Shown piece by piece: positions 52,574 through 62,454 of a stretch of DNA of 64,000 nt. This stretch comes from Micromonospora sp. Llam0. Its GTDB lineage: Bacteria; Actinomycetota; Actinomycetes; Mycobacteriales; Micromonosporaceae. The stretch lies in the NCBI RefSeq assembly GCF_003751085.1, contig NZ_RJJY01000001.1:5146001-5210000 (forward strand). The letters are read 5' to 3'. Within the stretch, counting starts at the first letter, position 1. Every line of letters starts with the position of its first letter. The translations under genes were made by a program, and so were the position numbers. The notes under the pieces were generated by a model, which had not been told where the DNA came from, made no database searches, and saw nothing but the letters and a program-made list of their open reading frames with translations.

Positions 52574-53838
52574 CCACCACCCAGCCTGACCCGAGCATCT
52601 TCGAGACTCTGGAGTCCGCGGTACGGAGCTACTGCCGTGGTTGGCCTGTGGTGTTCGACTGGGCTCAGGGCAGCAAACTGTACGACGAGGACGGACATGA
52701 GTTTCTGGACTTCTTTGCCGGGGCCGGTTCGCTCAACTACGGACACAACCACCCGGCGCTGAAACGCGTTCTCATCGACTACCTGGAACGGGACGGCGTC
52801 ACACATGGCCTGGACATGTCTACAACCGCCAAGCGCACGTTCCTCCAGGCCTTTCAGGACATCGTGCTACGGCCACGCCGGCTGCCCTATAAAGTGATGT
52901 TCCCCGGTCCGACCGGCACCAACGCGGTGGAGTCGGCGCTGAAGCTGGCACGGAAGGTGAAGGGACGCGAGGCCATCGCATCGTTCACCAATTCCTTCCA
53001 TGGCATGTCGCTGGGTGCCCTGGCTGTCAGCGGCAACGTCTCGAAGCGCGCCGGCGCGGGCGTCTCGCTGATGCACGGCATGCTGCTGCCGTTCGACAAC
53101 TACTTGGGCGCCGGCGGCGACTTCCGGTGGTTCGAGCGCCTGCTGGAGGACAGGGGATCCGGGCTCAGCCACCCGGCCGCCGTCATCGTGGAAACCGTGC
53201 AGGGCGAGGGCGGGATCAACATCGCCCGCAGCGAGTGGCTACGCGCCCTCGCTCAGCTGTGCGGCCGGCACGACATGCTGCTGATCGTCGACGACATCCA
53301 GATGGGGTGCGGCCGCACCGGCGCGTTCTTCTCCTTCGAGGAGGCCGGGATCTCGCCGGACATCGTCACCGTCTCGAAGTCGATCAGTGGCTACGGCCTA
53401 CCAATGTCGCTGTGCCTGTTCAAACCCGAGTTGGACATCTGGGAGCCGGGCGAGCACAACGGCACCTTCCGCGGCAACAATCCCGCCTTCGTCACCGCCA
53501 GGGCCGCCCTGGAGATCTTCTGGACCGACGGCCTTGCCATGGAGAAGCAGACCCGACAGCGGGGCGAGCAGGTCGAGCTGCAGCTCATCGCCGTCGCCGA
53601 GGAGAATGTCGCCGACGTCAGAGGGCACCGGGGCCGTGGTCTCGCCTGGGGCCTGGAATTCCACGACCGGACCCGTGCCGGGCGGGTCGCCCGTCGTGCC
53701 TTCGAGCTCGGACTACTCGTCGAGACGTCGGGCGCGGAGAGCGAGGTAGTCAAGCTGATGCCGGCGCTGACTGTCACATCCGAGGAACTGGACGAGGGCC
53801 TGGGGATCCTCGCCCGTGCGGTCCGCGAGACTGCCTGA
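52570..53838 (+). CDS. ectB: Diaminobutyrate--2-oxoglutarate transaminase (EctB-type)
   Basis: Class III PLP transaminase of 422 aa with the full EctB pattern: IFETLESAVRSYCR, DFFAGAGSLNYGHNHPALKR, VTHGLDMSTTAKRTFL, MFPGPTGTNAVESALKLARK, LLIVDDIQMGCGRTG, the PLP Lys in TVSKSISGYGLPMSL and GEHNGTFRGNNPAFVTARAA. It converts aspartate semialdehyde to L-2,4-diaminobutyrate. ectA, ectC and ectD are absent in the window, so diaminobutyrate is probably a building block of the cluster product and not an ectoine precursor. GTG 52570 overlaps mini-ORF 4. Confidence 0.9.
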   Translation: MTTTQPDPSIFETLESAVRSYCRGWPVVFDWAQGSKLYDEDGHEFLDFFAGAGSLNYGHNHPALKRVLIDYLERDGVTHGLDMSTTAKRTFLQAFQDIVLRPRRLPYKVMFPGPTGTNAVESALKLARKVKGREAIASFTNSFHGMSLGALAVSGNVSKRAGAGVSLMHGMLLPFDNYLGAGGDFRWFERLLEDRGSGLSHPAAVIVETVQGEGGINIARSEWLRALAQLCGRHDMLLIVDDIQMGCGRTGAFFSFEEAGISPDIVTVSKSISGYGLPMSLCLFKPELDIWEPGEHNGTFRGNNPAFVTARAALEIFWTDGLAMEKQTRQRGEQVELQLIAVAEENVADVRGHRGRGLAWGLEFHDRTRAGRVARRAFELGLLVETSGAESEVVKLMPALTVTSEELDEGLGILARAVRETA

Positions 53839-53873
53839 AGACGGCAGCTGGCCAAGGAGGATTCAGACCAGGA

Positions 53874-55165
53874 TGCCGAAATTCATGCTGTTCGGTGAGG
53901 GCAACGCGAAGGAACAGGCGTTCTGCGAACAGAGCTGGCGCACCGGCCCTCGCGCCGACGATCTGTTGTGCTGCATGTATGGAAGGAACTACTACCTCGA
54001 ACGCAGTTCACGAACGGTGCGTGTGGAAGGCCTCGACGAAGCGATCTCGCTGGGCCGAGCGACGGGCGTGGAGACGGTCCTCATGCTGGCGCTCGAACAG
54101 TTCGAGGCCGGACGTGTTGAGGCCTTTCGGAGCGCTGGGTTCCGAGTAGTGGGCGTACCTACATCAGCCGCATTTCTGGAGAACAACAAAGCACGGGCAA
54201 AATCATTTATGCGACGACACGCAGTGGCATCCGCGTACAGCACCTCATTTTGCGATGCCGGCACGGCAGAGAAGTTCCTGATAGAGAACTGGGCGACCAG
54301 GAGATTCGTCGTAAAGGCAAGCTGCTATTTGTCTGACGTAAGATTCAGCTGCAGCGTTCCAGACACCCTGGAGGAGGCGATCGACGACGTCCGCGGCCTC
54401 GCCGACCACCTCGGGTCGATCGACGCTCCCCGGGCCATGGTTCTCGAGGAGAGGGCAGAAGGTCGCGAATTTTCAGTTCACGTTTTGATCGACGGGGCCA
54501 ACTACAAGATCCTTCCCATGGTGCGAGACTACAAGCGGCTCCTAGAGGGCGACAAGGGACCCAACACGGCCGGAATCGGCGCCGTCGCGGCGGCGATCGA
54601 CTGGGATCGGGACTTGATCTCCGGGCTACGGTCACGGATCATAGAACCGACGATCGACGGGCTACTGAAAGAGGACATCGACTACCACTTCATCCTTTAC
54701 ATAGGCGCCATGGTGACCCGGGATGGTCCAATCGCGCTGGAGTACAACGTTCGTCCGGGGACGCCCGAGTTCCCGGCGCTGTTAGCGGTGGCGAAGACAA
54801 GCGGGCTGGAGATGTTCACCGCTGCACAGGACGGCAAGTTCGGGTCGCTGGACATCGAGTGGGAGAACGATGAGCCCTACTCCGTAGCTGTCACGTTGAC
54901 TGCGCCCGGATATCCGTTTTCATCTCTCGGATTCGGCGAATCGATATCCGGCCTAGATGACTTAGACGACGACGTTTGGCCCCTCGTCGAGCACATGTTT
55001 GCCGACCCCGAGCCGACCGTTTCTAACGGCCGGGTCCTGACTCTCGTCGCACGTGGAGCATCCTTCCAGGAGGCCAGAGAACGTGTTTACCGCAATGTCG
55101 ATCGGATGCGGTTCCGAGGACTTCACACCCGACGGGACATCGGCGACCTGGTGGCGCTCGAGTAA
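53874..55165 (+). CDS. PurD-like ATP-grasp ligase
   Basis: ATP-grasp enzyme of 430 aa related to phosphoribosylamine-glycine ligase: EQFEAGRVEAFRSAGFRVVG, NNKARAKSFMRRHAVA, RFVVKASCYLSDVRFS, EERAEGREFSVHVLIDG and the PurD-type RDYKRLLEGDKGPNTAGIGA. It lacks the neighbouring purine genes and differs from housekeeping PurD, so it probably couples an amino acid to an amine in the cluster pathway. A possible AAGGAGG lies 12 nt before ATG 53874, rather far. Lower GC than the region in its middle part. Confidence 0.82.
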
Positions 55166-55375
55166 CACGGCACGGTCTGTGTGGCCGCCGACTCGACGCG
55201 CACCGCTGACACCGGCCCGGGGCCGATCGCACTGCAGGTAGGTGCTATCCCGGTTACGGACGAATCCCGATGGATCCCCGGCGGGCTTCGACCGCCGTCA
55301 GCAGTGGGGTCGGGTCAACGCCGGTATCAGGACTCTCGAGGTAGGTTTGCAGCAAAGTCTACGAGGAAGGTCACA
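55166..55375. other. Gap before the third ATP-grasp-like gene
   Basis: About 210 bp. The frame of the following gene is open back to 55181, but its proline- and arginine-rich content and lack of a ribosome binding site suggest it is not translated. No other gene seen; may hold an internal promoter. Confidence 0.35.
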
Positions 55376-56782
55376 TTGTCCGCTGATTCGATCGCCGCAA
55401 GGTACCTCGAGGAGTTTGACCGCCCAATGTTGCCGCTGCCGGAGACCCCTTATGCGAAGATCAAGTACGAAGGGCGGTACCTGTCACGGCCGGTGTTCCT
55501 GGAAGCCGAGGAGCTTTGCAACCTGGAGCAGGATCTCACCCTGACGCGTGCGGCTCTTTGCTCCTTGCCTCGACGGCTGTTCGGGGGAAGCCTCGAGCTT
55601 TTTGCTCGGGCCGTTGGCATGACGGCAATTCAGGCAGAGTGCATAGTGCGGAGCGCCTACCCGTCATCCGACGCCGTCACGGACATGGCGCGGGCGGATC
55701 TCTACCGGGATGCTACCGGATTCCGGCTCCTGGAGTGGAACCTTGGCAGCACGGCAGGTGGAGCCGAGTGTGCGGACATGTGCCGGGCCCTGATCAGCGT
55801 CCCTGAGGTGGCACAGTTCCTCGCGAAGGAACGGCTGGCCTATGCGAAGACGGACGAAGCGATGCTGGCCACGTTGCGGTCTGAGACGGGTTACCCGGTA
55901 GGAACGGATCCGGTCGTGGCCATGGTGGATACACCCGGCATCTTTCCCAAGGTCGAGGCGTTGCTGCGTACCATCGCCGCACGATGGCTGGACCACGGGC
56001 TGTCAGTTAGGATTGGCCATCTGGGCGAGCTGACACGTTCGGGTGGGCGGCTGCGACTACGAGGCGAGCCGATTGACGTGGTGTTTCGTGTATTCACGTT
56101 CGAGGACGTGCTGATCCACCTCACTGATGGTGTGCTCGAGCCCTTGCTGGCCGCTGCCGAGTGCGGTGAGGTGGCGATGTTCACGCCGCTGGAAGCGGAG
56201 CTGTACGGGAGCAAGGGGGCTCTCGCTCTGCTGTCCGATCCAACCGGCCAGATCGGTCTGTCGGACGAGGAACGGGACGCTTGTGCCCGGCTGCTTCCGT
56301 GGACCAGACGAGTTGCTGCCGGCGAGGTCACGCTGGAAGACGGCGCCACCGTGGATCTGATCGCCTACACGCTGCAGCATCAGAATGATCTTGTTCTGAA
56401 GCCGAGTTCCTCGTACGGCGGAAGCGGTGTGATGGTCGGCGCCGACCCGAGCATCACACCCGCGATGTGGCGAGAGGCGCTGGCCCAGGCGATAAACGGC
56501 TCCTACGTGGTTCAGCGACTGGTCCGTCCCGCACCCGAGATGTTCCCTTCCACATCTGCGGGCGGGCCGGTCGCCTGGAGAGTCGCATGGGGGGTGTTCA
56601 CGATGCGACGGGGTTACGCGGGAACGCTCGTCCGCGCCGTCCCGGCGCAAGCTGGGGACGCCGTGGTGAACATCGCTCAAGGGGCGTTCGTCGGGTGTTG
56701 TTTTCACTCGACCTCAGGGGGCGCGGTCGAGGTTGGTCCGCACACGAGCGCAGTACAGGTGGCAGGAGACTTGCATGACTGA
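55376..56782 (+). CDS. Circularly permuted ATP-grasp-like ligase
   Basis: Protein of 468 aa. The C-terminal third has DLVLKPSSSYGGSGVMVGAD and GSYVVQRLVRPAPEM, and the middle LLEWNLGSTAGGAECADMCR; this order resembles circularly permuted ATP-grasp proteins (glutathionylspermidine-synthase-like). TTG 55376 is chosen: GAGGAAGGT lies just upstream and the conserved part starts soon after. Its end overlaps the LanB-like gene by 8 bp, so the two proteins are made together and may cooperate in extending or releasing a peptide-like chain. Assignment to subfamily is tentative. Confidence 0.68.
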   Translation: MSADSIAARYLEEFDRPMLPLPETPYAKIKYEGRYLSRPVFLEAEELCNLEQDLTLTRAALCSLPRRLFGGSLELFARAVGMTAIQAECIVRSAYPSSDAVTDMARADLYRDATGFRLLEWNLGSTAGGAECADMCRALISVPEVAQFLAKERLAYAKTDEAMLATLRSETGYPVGTDPVVAMVDTPGIFPKVEALLRTIAARWLDHGLSVRIGHLGELTRSGGRLRLRGEPIDVVFRVFTFEDVLIHLTDGVLEPLLAAAECGEVAMFTPLEAELYGSKGALALLSDPTGQIGLSDEERDACARLLPWTRRVAAGEVTLEDGATVDLIAYTLQHQNDLVLKPSSSYGGSGVMVGADPSITPAMWREALAQAINGSYVVQRLVRPAPEMFPSTSAGGPVAWRVAWGVFTMRRGYAGTLVRAVPAQAGDAVVNIAQGAFVGCCFHSTSGGAVEVGPHTSAVQVAGDLHD

Positions 56783-59216
56783 CCTAGGTGTTTCCTGGAG
56801 CGCATTCCGTACAGCGCTTCTTCGTTCAGCGGGCTTTCCGTTCGATTGGCTCAAGGATCTGTCGAGTAGCGAGCTGGAGGATCGCAGCACGCGACTAGTG
56901 GCCGCACACGCACAGCGCGAGCGTGCGCGCGACGAGGCACTGGACGCCCTGTGGGCGATGCGCGGGGACCCACATCCCACAGATCTGACCGCGCTCAACA
57001 GAGCAGTCAGGAGAGTTGGCAAGGGACAGGTCGTCGCGGAGTCCCATACAGCAATCATCGAGGCGACCCTTCGGTGGAACGATGCCGTCACCCACTTTGA
57101 CTCCCTGTCCCACTCGACTGAGCTGAGCATGATCCTGGTGGCGGAATACGAGCGCGCAGCAGGACTGCTGTTGAAGCACTTCACCTCCAACTACTTCAAG
57201 GACGCCGTCCTGCTGAGTAGTCCGTCGATGTATGAAGCATGCTGCCGGGCCTCCGACGGGCGGGGCTTCCGGGGCAGCCAGCGCGAGCTGGCCGCGTACC
57301 GGTTCCTGCAGCGCTTCTGTGCCAAGAACGAGACCGGCGGCGCGGCCGGCCCGCTCAACCTGATCAGTGTTGGGGTCGCGCGGGCTGACATCGTCACAAG
57401 TTCCGACGAGTACCTGCGGGTAGACGACCCGGTGCTCGGGCGGATCGAGTATGCGGCGGCAGGAGACGGCAGGTCCGCCGAACGGCGAACCTTCATCAGC
57501 TACTGGGCAGCTCGCGAGCTCGGACGGCTACTCGGGTCGAGCGCTGTTGGTGCACCCGAGCACCGCCGGCCGTTCCGGCTCTTCGGTGCACCGACGCCTG
57601 AACTGGCAGCCGTGGACGCGCGCGTCCTGGACCGGATTGACGGTCGAAGGAGCATCAGGACACTGGCGGCAGAGCTGGACCTACCGGTCGAGACGGTGAC
57701 CACCTCGGTCTCCCGGCTGACAGATCTTGCGCTGGTAGAGGACAACTGGCGGGCACCCTACTTCACCAGGGATGCCGGCGAAGATCTGCGAATATACGCC
57801 GCAGGGATCGACACGCCCGAGGCTCGAGACGTTTGCCAGTTCATTGCTGACGTGAGGAGTTTTGCGCAGGCGAAGTTGGAGGACCGGCCCGCGCTGATGT
57901 CAGCGATCACCCATGACTTCTCTCGCTTGACCGGCAAGCCAGCTTGGCGCGGGCCAGGCCGGCTCAAGGGGGATCGTGCCGTGTTCTATGAGGAGGCGAG
58001 GGGCAACATCCGGGATGCTCGGATCGGCTCCGCCGGTGCTCGCCAACTGAGTGAGCGTCTCTCCACCGCATTGGACTTCCTCGCGTCACTGGCGGTCGAG
58101 GAGCGGGCCGCAGGGCAGTTGCTTCTGGCGAGAGAGCTGGCCAGCCGGAACGTGTCTGAGCTGACCGCCGCCGAAGTCCGAGACATGGCGGCCAAAGCCC
58201 CCCTGGTACCCGAACATACGACGATGAGGCAGCGCTTCCTGGGCCTGGTCGATCCGTCCGCCTCATGTGTCGACCTCAGCCGGGCGGACCTCGCCGATGC
58301 CGGGCTGATACGGGAAGACCTCGACGATTGGCCGATCTTCGGAGCGGCGGATCTGATGCTGACCGGCCCGGGTGGCGGCGAATCAGCGGGGGGAGCATCC
58401 ATGATTTTGAGTGAACTACACCATATCTGGCCGCCACTCGCCTCATGGGTGCGTGCCCTCTACGATGATCGCGAACTCGGGAACCAGGAGCTCTGGCAGA
58501 CGGTAGCCGCCGAGCTGGCACCTGCGGTCCCCACCATGCAGGAGATCGTCCGAAAGGGGAAGGCGACCGACTCCTCGCCATACGGGCACACCGTTCTCTG
58601 CCTCGACACCGGGCTCCCTCTACCCGACGCGGTGACGGTACCGGCCGACCGTATAGTTGTCCGGCGCTGGCAGAACGGCTTCATCGGCCTGCATGACCCG
58701 GCCAGCCAGCGTGATCTGTGGCTGCTGCCGGACTACGACGACAACGGAGTCGACGCCGGCGGGTTGATCAACTGTGCCACTCCCGCGCTATCACTGTCGG
58801 CCTTCACACTTGGCCCCCATACCCCCCGAATAGTGATCGACGGGGTCATCGTTCAGCGTCGGCGGTGGGAGGTCAGTACGGCGGAGATCCCCAGCGGCAG
58901 CAGCCGAGTGCCCACCGACCGCGAGTGGCTCGCCCTCCAAGTCTGGCGTCATGAGCACGGTCTACCCAGGCGGGCATACTTCTGGCTCGATACCGAACGC
59001 AAGCCCATGTTCATCGACTTTTCATCGGTCCTGTCGGTCAGCAACTTCCAGCGCTGTCTACGGCCGGCACAGAGTGTGGTGCTGACCGAAGCGCAGCCTG
59101 ACCCGGAGCATCTGTGGCTGCGAACCAAGGACGGAACCCTCACGGCGGAGATACGAACCCTACTCTGGAGGGATCGTCGGCGAGCATCCGCTACGGCCAT
59201 GGTCCACACCGGGTGA
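56775..59216 (+). CDS. Lantibiotic dehydratase-like protein (LanB glutamylation domain / PEARL type)
   Basis: Protein of 813 aa matching the N-terminal, tRNA-dependent domain of LanB proteins: RRLFGG-like shell elements, LSSPSMYEACCRASDG, FISYWAARELGRLLG, a winged-helix-like ARVLDRIDGRRSIRTLAAEL, TALDFLASLAVEERA, and the C-terminal LGPHTPRIVIDGVIVQRRRW with HEHGLPRRAYFWLDTERKP. The elimination domain of full LanB dehydratases (a further 300 aa) is neither fused nor encoded nearby. That fits a split enzyme lacking its partner or a peptide aminoacyl-tRNA ligase, which adds an amino acid to a peptide from aminoacyl-tRNA. ATG 56775 has GCAGGAGA upstream. Confidence 0.8.
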   Translation: MTDLGVSWSAFRTALLRSAGFPFDWLKDLSSSELEDRSTRLVAAHAQRERARDEALDALWAMRGDPHPTDLTALNRAVRRVGKGQVVAESHTAIIEATLRWNDAVTHFDSLSHSTELSMILVAEYERAAGLLLKHFTSNYFKDAVLLSSPSMYEACCRASDGRGFRGSQRELAAYRFLQRFCAKNETGGAAGPLNLISVGVARADIVTSSDEYLRVDDPVLGRIEYAAAGDGRSAERRTFISYWAARELGRLLGSSAVGAPEHRRPFRLFGAPTPELAAVDARVLDRIDGRRSIRTLAAELDLPVETVTTSVSRLTDLALVEDNWRAPYFTRDAGEDLRIYAAGIDTPEARDVCQFIADVRSFAQAKLEDRPALMSAITHDFSRLTGKPAWRGPGRLKGDRAVFYEEARGNIRDARIGSAGARQLSERLSTALDFLASLAVEERAAGQLLLARELASRNVSELTAAEVRDMAAKAPLVPEHTTMRQRFLGLVDPSASCVDLSRADLADAGLIREDLDDWPIFGAADLMLTGPGGGESAGGASMILSELHHIWPPLASWVRALYDDRELGNQELWQTVAAELAPAVPTMQEIVRKGKATDSSPYGHTVLCLDTGLPLPDAVTVPADRIVVRRWQNGFIGLHDPASQRDLWLLPDYDDNGVDAGGLINCATPALSLSAFTLGPHTPRIVIDGVIVQRRRWEVSTAEIPSGSSRVPTDREWLALQVWRHEHGLPRRAYFWLDTERKPMFIDFSSVLSVSNFQRCLRPAQSVVLTEAQPDPEHLWLRTKDGTLTAEIRTLLWRDRRRASATAMVHTG

Positions 59217-59254
59217 GGAAGTCGGGTCCCGCCGGATCATTCGGCGCCGTCGAC

Positions 59255-60592
59255 TCAGTCGGCTTTCGGGCCGGACGGTATGTCCCGGCTGCGGCGCAGT
59301 GGAGAGAAGTACATCCAGAAGCCTGCGGCCCAGGTACCGACGCATGCGATCCATAGCGTCGGACGGATGCCTATCACGGTACCGAGCGCGCCGCCGATCA
59401 CGCCGCCGATCGGAATCGTGCCCCACGTTATCCATCGAACGGCTGCGGTCATCCGGCCCAGCAGCCGGGGCGGGCAGATCACCTGTCGGTAGGTGACCAC
59501 CGCGATGTTGTACGTCACGATGGCAAAGTACGAGATCCCGAAGCCGATCGGGAACAGCGCCACCCACCAGCCCGGCTGTGCCAGCGCGGCCAGGATCTGC
59601 GGCAGGCCGAATACGAGCAACGAGAACCACATCACACGCGCTGAGCCGATCCATCGGGTCGTCCGGCCCGACAGCACAGCCCCGGAGATGCCGCCGAGTG
59701 CTGCCAGTGCAAAGATCAACCCGGTGTAGGCGGGCTCGACGTTCAGCACCCGCACGAGGAAGATGACCTGCACCGCACCGGCCACAGAGCCGAACAGATT
59801 CACCGTCCCGCTGCAGGCGACCGTCTTGCGGATGATCTTGTGCCCCAGCACGAACCTGATCCCTGCGGCGGTCTCAGCCCACAGGCTCGGCCGCATGGTC
59901 GCCTCAACCGGTGACCGGTCGTGCTTCTCCCGGTGGCGGATGCCGAGCAGCAACGCGGCGGAGACCGCGTAGGACAGAGCATCAGCGGTCATCGTCCACA
60001 CCGCACCGAAGAAGCCCACCAGGGCGCCACCCAGGCTGGGTCCCGCGAGCCGGGCGAGACTCTGGGTCGCCGCGATCTTCCCGTTGCCGTCGATCAGGTG
60101 CTTCGGCTCGAGGAGGACCGGTAGATAGCTCTGGTAGGCCACATCGAAGAACACGGTGCAGACGCCAGCCATGATCGCCACGAGGTAGAGCTGACCCATC
60201 GTCAAGCTTCCGACGTACCAGGCGGCGGGGACCGAAGCAATGATCACGAGCCGCGCGATGCCGCAGACGATCATGATCCTACGTTTAGGGTGCCGGTCCG
60301 CCAGCGCACCCGCAGGCAGAGCAATCACCGCGAACGCGAGCGAAGTCGCTGCGGTCAGCAGTCCGACCTCGAAGGCGCTTGCGTCGAGCACGACGACGGC
60401 GATGAGCGGTAGCGCCAGTTGCGCGACGGCCGACCCAATCTCACCGACAGACTGCCCGGCCCAGAGCAGCATGAAGTCTCGGTGCCGCCAGAGGCTACTG
60501 CCATGACGCGTGCTCGGCTCGGAAACGCAACGGCTCGCCAGAGGATCGCCTCCCGTCTGCCCGGTGTCGTTGGTCCTGGGATCTCGCTCCAT
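59255..60592 (-). CDS. MFS exporter (DHA3/EntS-like)
   Basis: Twelve-segment major facilitator of 445 aa: WRHRDFMLLWAGQSVGEIGS at the N-terminus, GALADRHPKRRIMIV (motif A), ATQSLARLAGPSLGGALVGF and RLLGRMTAAVRWITWGTIPI, as in macrolide/siderophore exporters of the DHA3 group. Converges on the LanB-like gene (38-bp gap) and follows the acetolactate synthase gene on the same strand. Likely exports the cluster product and gives self-protection. Confidence 0.86.
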   Translation of the reverse strand: MERDPRTNDTGQTGGDPLASRCVSEPSTRHGSSLWRHRDFMLLWAGQSVGEIGSAVAQLALPLIAVVVLDASAFEVGLLTAATSLAFAVIALPAGALADRHPKRRIMIVCGIARLVIIASVPAAWYVGSLTMGQLYLVAIMAGVCTVFFDVAYQSYLPVLLEPKHLIDGNGKIAATQSLARLAGPSLGGALVGFFGAVWTMTADALSYAVSAALLLGIRHREKHDRSPVEATMRPSLWAETAAGIRFVLGHKIIRKTVACSGTVNLFGSVAGAVQVIFLVRVLNVEPAYTGLIFALAALGGISGAVLSGRTTRWIGSARVMWFSLLVFGLPQILAALAQPGWWVALFPIGFGISYFAIVTYNIAVVTYRQVICPPRLLGRMTAAVRWITWGTIPIGGVIGGALGTVIGIRPTLWIACVGTWAAGFWMYFSPLRRSRDIPSGPKAD

Positions 60593-60720
60593 CAGACCAC
60601 TGTGTCCTACCCGCCGATAGGCCGGCCAGTTGATCCACCGGTGGTCGGTCCGCGATGGACCTCACCGGTCCACCGCGGGTCGGTGGCTCTGCCGGCTGGG
60701 ACGAGGAGCATTCGATCTGC

Positions 60721-62454
60721 TCAGTCGTGGCCGTCGCCATCCCACCTCGGGGCCATGTCCCGGGCGATCTTGATGTCGTCGTTACTGGTCCCAGCGGCTA
60801 CCATCGGCCAGACCATGGCGTCCTGGTGGACGACGAAGTCGACCACCACCGGCAGGTCGTTGATCTCCATCGCCTTGGTGATCGTGGCGTCCACGTCCTC
60901 ACGCAGGTCGCACCGCAGGCCTACACATCCGTACGCCTCGGCCAGCTTCACGAAGTCGGGGATGCGCTGGGCCGTCTTCAGGTCTGTGTTGGAGTACCGC
61001 TGGTCGTAGAAGAGCTTCTGCCACTGACGAACCATGCCGAGGTTGCCGTTGTTGATGACCGCGACCTTGATCGGCACGCCCTCGAGCGTGCAGGTGGCGA
61101 GCTCCTGGTTGGTCATCTGGAAGCATCCGTCGCCGTCGATAGCCCAGACCGTGGCGTCCGGTCGGCCCATCTTGGCACCCATCGCGGCGGGCACGGCGAA
61201 ACCCATCGTGCCCAGGCCACCGGAGTTGATGAAAGTGCCGGGGTTCTCGTAGCCGATGAACTGCGACGCCCACATCTGGTGCTGGCCGACGCCGGCCACA
61301 TAGAGGGCGTCCGGCCCCACAAGGGAACTCAGCCTCTCCAGGACGTACTGCGGAGCTAGCGAGTCGTCCGAGAACTCCTCGTAGCCCAACGGGTAGGTCT
61401 TCTTGAGCCCGTTCAGTAGCTCCCGCCACTCCGCGTAGTCGCCCTTGCGGTCGATCGTGTGGATCAAGTCTTCGATGATCTTCTTGCAGTCGCCCACGAT
61501 GGGCACATCCGCCCGCCGGTTCTTCGAGATCTCCGCCGGGTCGATGTCCACATGGATGACCTTGGCATACGGCGCGAACGACGACAGTTGCCCGGTGACC
61601 CGGTCGTCGAACCGCACACCCAAGCCGATGAGCAGGTCGGACTTCTGCATTGCGCCTACCGCCGAGACGCTGCCATGCATGCCCGGCATCCCCACGTGCA
61701 ACCGATGACTGTCGGGAAAGGTACCCCTGGCCATCAGTGTGGTGACCACCGGAATACCGGTCAGCTCCGCCAGTTGGAGCAGTTCTGCCGAGGCACCGGC
61801 CCGGTGTACACCGCCACCGACATAGAGCACCGGACGCTTCGCCTCTGCCATCAGCCGGGCTGCCTCCCGGATCTGCTTGCCGTGCGAGTGCAGGGCCGGC
61901 CGGTAGCCCGGCAGGCGCATTGTCGGCGGCCAGTGGAACCCGGTCTCGGCCTGCAGCGCGTCCTTCGAGATGTCGACCAGCACCGGACCGGGGCGGCCGC
62001 TGGCTGCGATGTAGAAGGCTTCCGCGATCGTGCGCGGGATGTCGTCCGAGTCGGTAACCAGAAAACTGTGCTTGGTGATCGGCAGGGTGATGCCGCAAAT
62101 GTCGGCTTCCTGGAAGGCGTCCGTCCCGATCACGCCGCTTGACACCTGACCGGTGATTGCCACCATCGGGACCGAGTCCATGTACGCGTCGGCGATCGGG
62201 GTGACCAGGTTGGTGGCGCCGGGTCCACTGGTCGCCATGCAGACACCGACCTTGCCGGTGGCCTGGGCGTACCCTTCAGCGGCGTGGCCGGCACCCTGCT
62301 CGTGCCGTACCAGGACGTGCCGGACCTTGGCCGAGTCGAAAAGTGGATCGTAGGCAGGGAGGATCTGACCACCCGGAATTCCGAAAACTGTGTCGACGCC
62401 GACCTGCTCCAACGCCCTGACGAGGGCTTGAGCACCTGTCATCTGCTCGGTCAT
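60721..62454 (-). CDS. ilvB: Acetolactate synthase, large (catalytic) subunit
   Basis: TPP-dependent enzyme of 577 aa, full length: the TPP Glu in [59 protein letters not shown]-region [20 protein letters not shown], and the TPP motif [19 protein letters not shown]. It makes acetolactate or acetohydroxybutyrate. No regulatory subunit gene (ilvN) or ilvC follows, unlike the usual ilvBNC operon; an MFS exporter gene is downstream instead. Trp in [11 protein letters not shown] is present; the position equivalent to the plant herbicide-site Pro197 is Ser. It may be housekeeping, a precursor supplier or a resistant target copy. The ATG 62454 has a weak GGGAACGAG upstream. Confidence 0.9.
   Translation of the reverse strand: MTEQMTGAQALVRALEQVGVDTVFGIPGGQILPAYDPLFDSAKVRHVLVRHEQGAGHAAEGYAQATGKVGVCMATSGPGATNLVTPIADAYMDSVPMVAITGQVSSGVIGTDAFQEADICGITLPITKHSFLVTDSDDIPRTIAEAFYIAASGRPGPVLVDISKDALQAETGFHWPPTMRLPGYRPALHSHGKQIREAARLMAEAKRPVLYVGGGVHRAGASAELLQLAELTGIPVVTTLMARGTFPDSHRLHVGMPGMHGSVSAVGAMQKSDLLIGLGVRFDDRVTGQLSSFAPYAKVIHVDIDPAEISKNRRADVPIVGDCKKIIEDLIHTIDRKGDYAEWRELLNGLKKTYPLGYEEFSDDSLAPQYVLERLSSLVGPDALYVAGVGQHQMWASQFIGYENPGTFINSGGLGTMGFAVPAAMGAKMGRPDATVWAIDGDGCFQMTNQELATCTLEGVPIKVAVINNGNLGMVRQWQKLFYDQRYSNTDLKTAQRIPDFVKLAEAYGCVGLRCDLREDVDATITKAMEINDLPVVVDFVVHQDAMVWPMVAAGTSNDDIKIARDMAPRWDGDGHD

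Noticed and set aside
52570..53838. Ectoine biosynthesis operon
   Set aside because: Only the EctB step is present; no ectA, ectC or ectD among the neighbours.
53874..55165. Housekeeping purD
   Set aside because: Embedded in a biosynthetic cluster without purine genes, with altered ATP-binding segments compared with standard PurD.
60721..62454. ilvB as proven resistance gene
   Set aside because: Only position and missing ilvN support it; Ser at the Pro197-equivalent site is also found in some natural bacterial enzymes, so kept as hypothesis.
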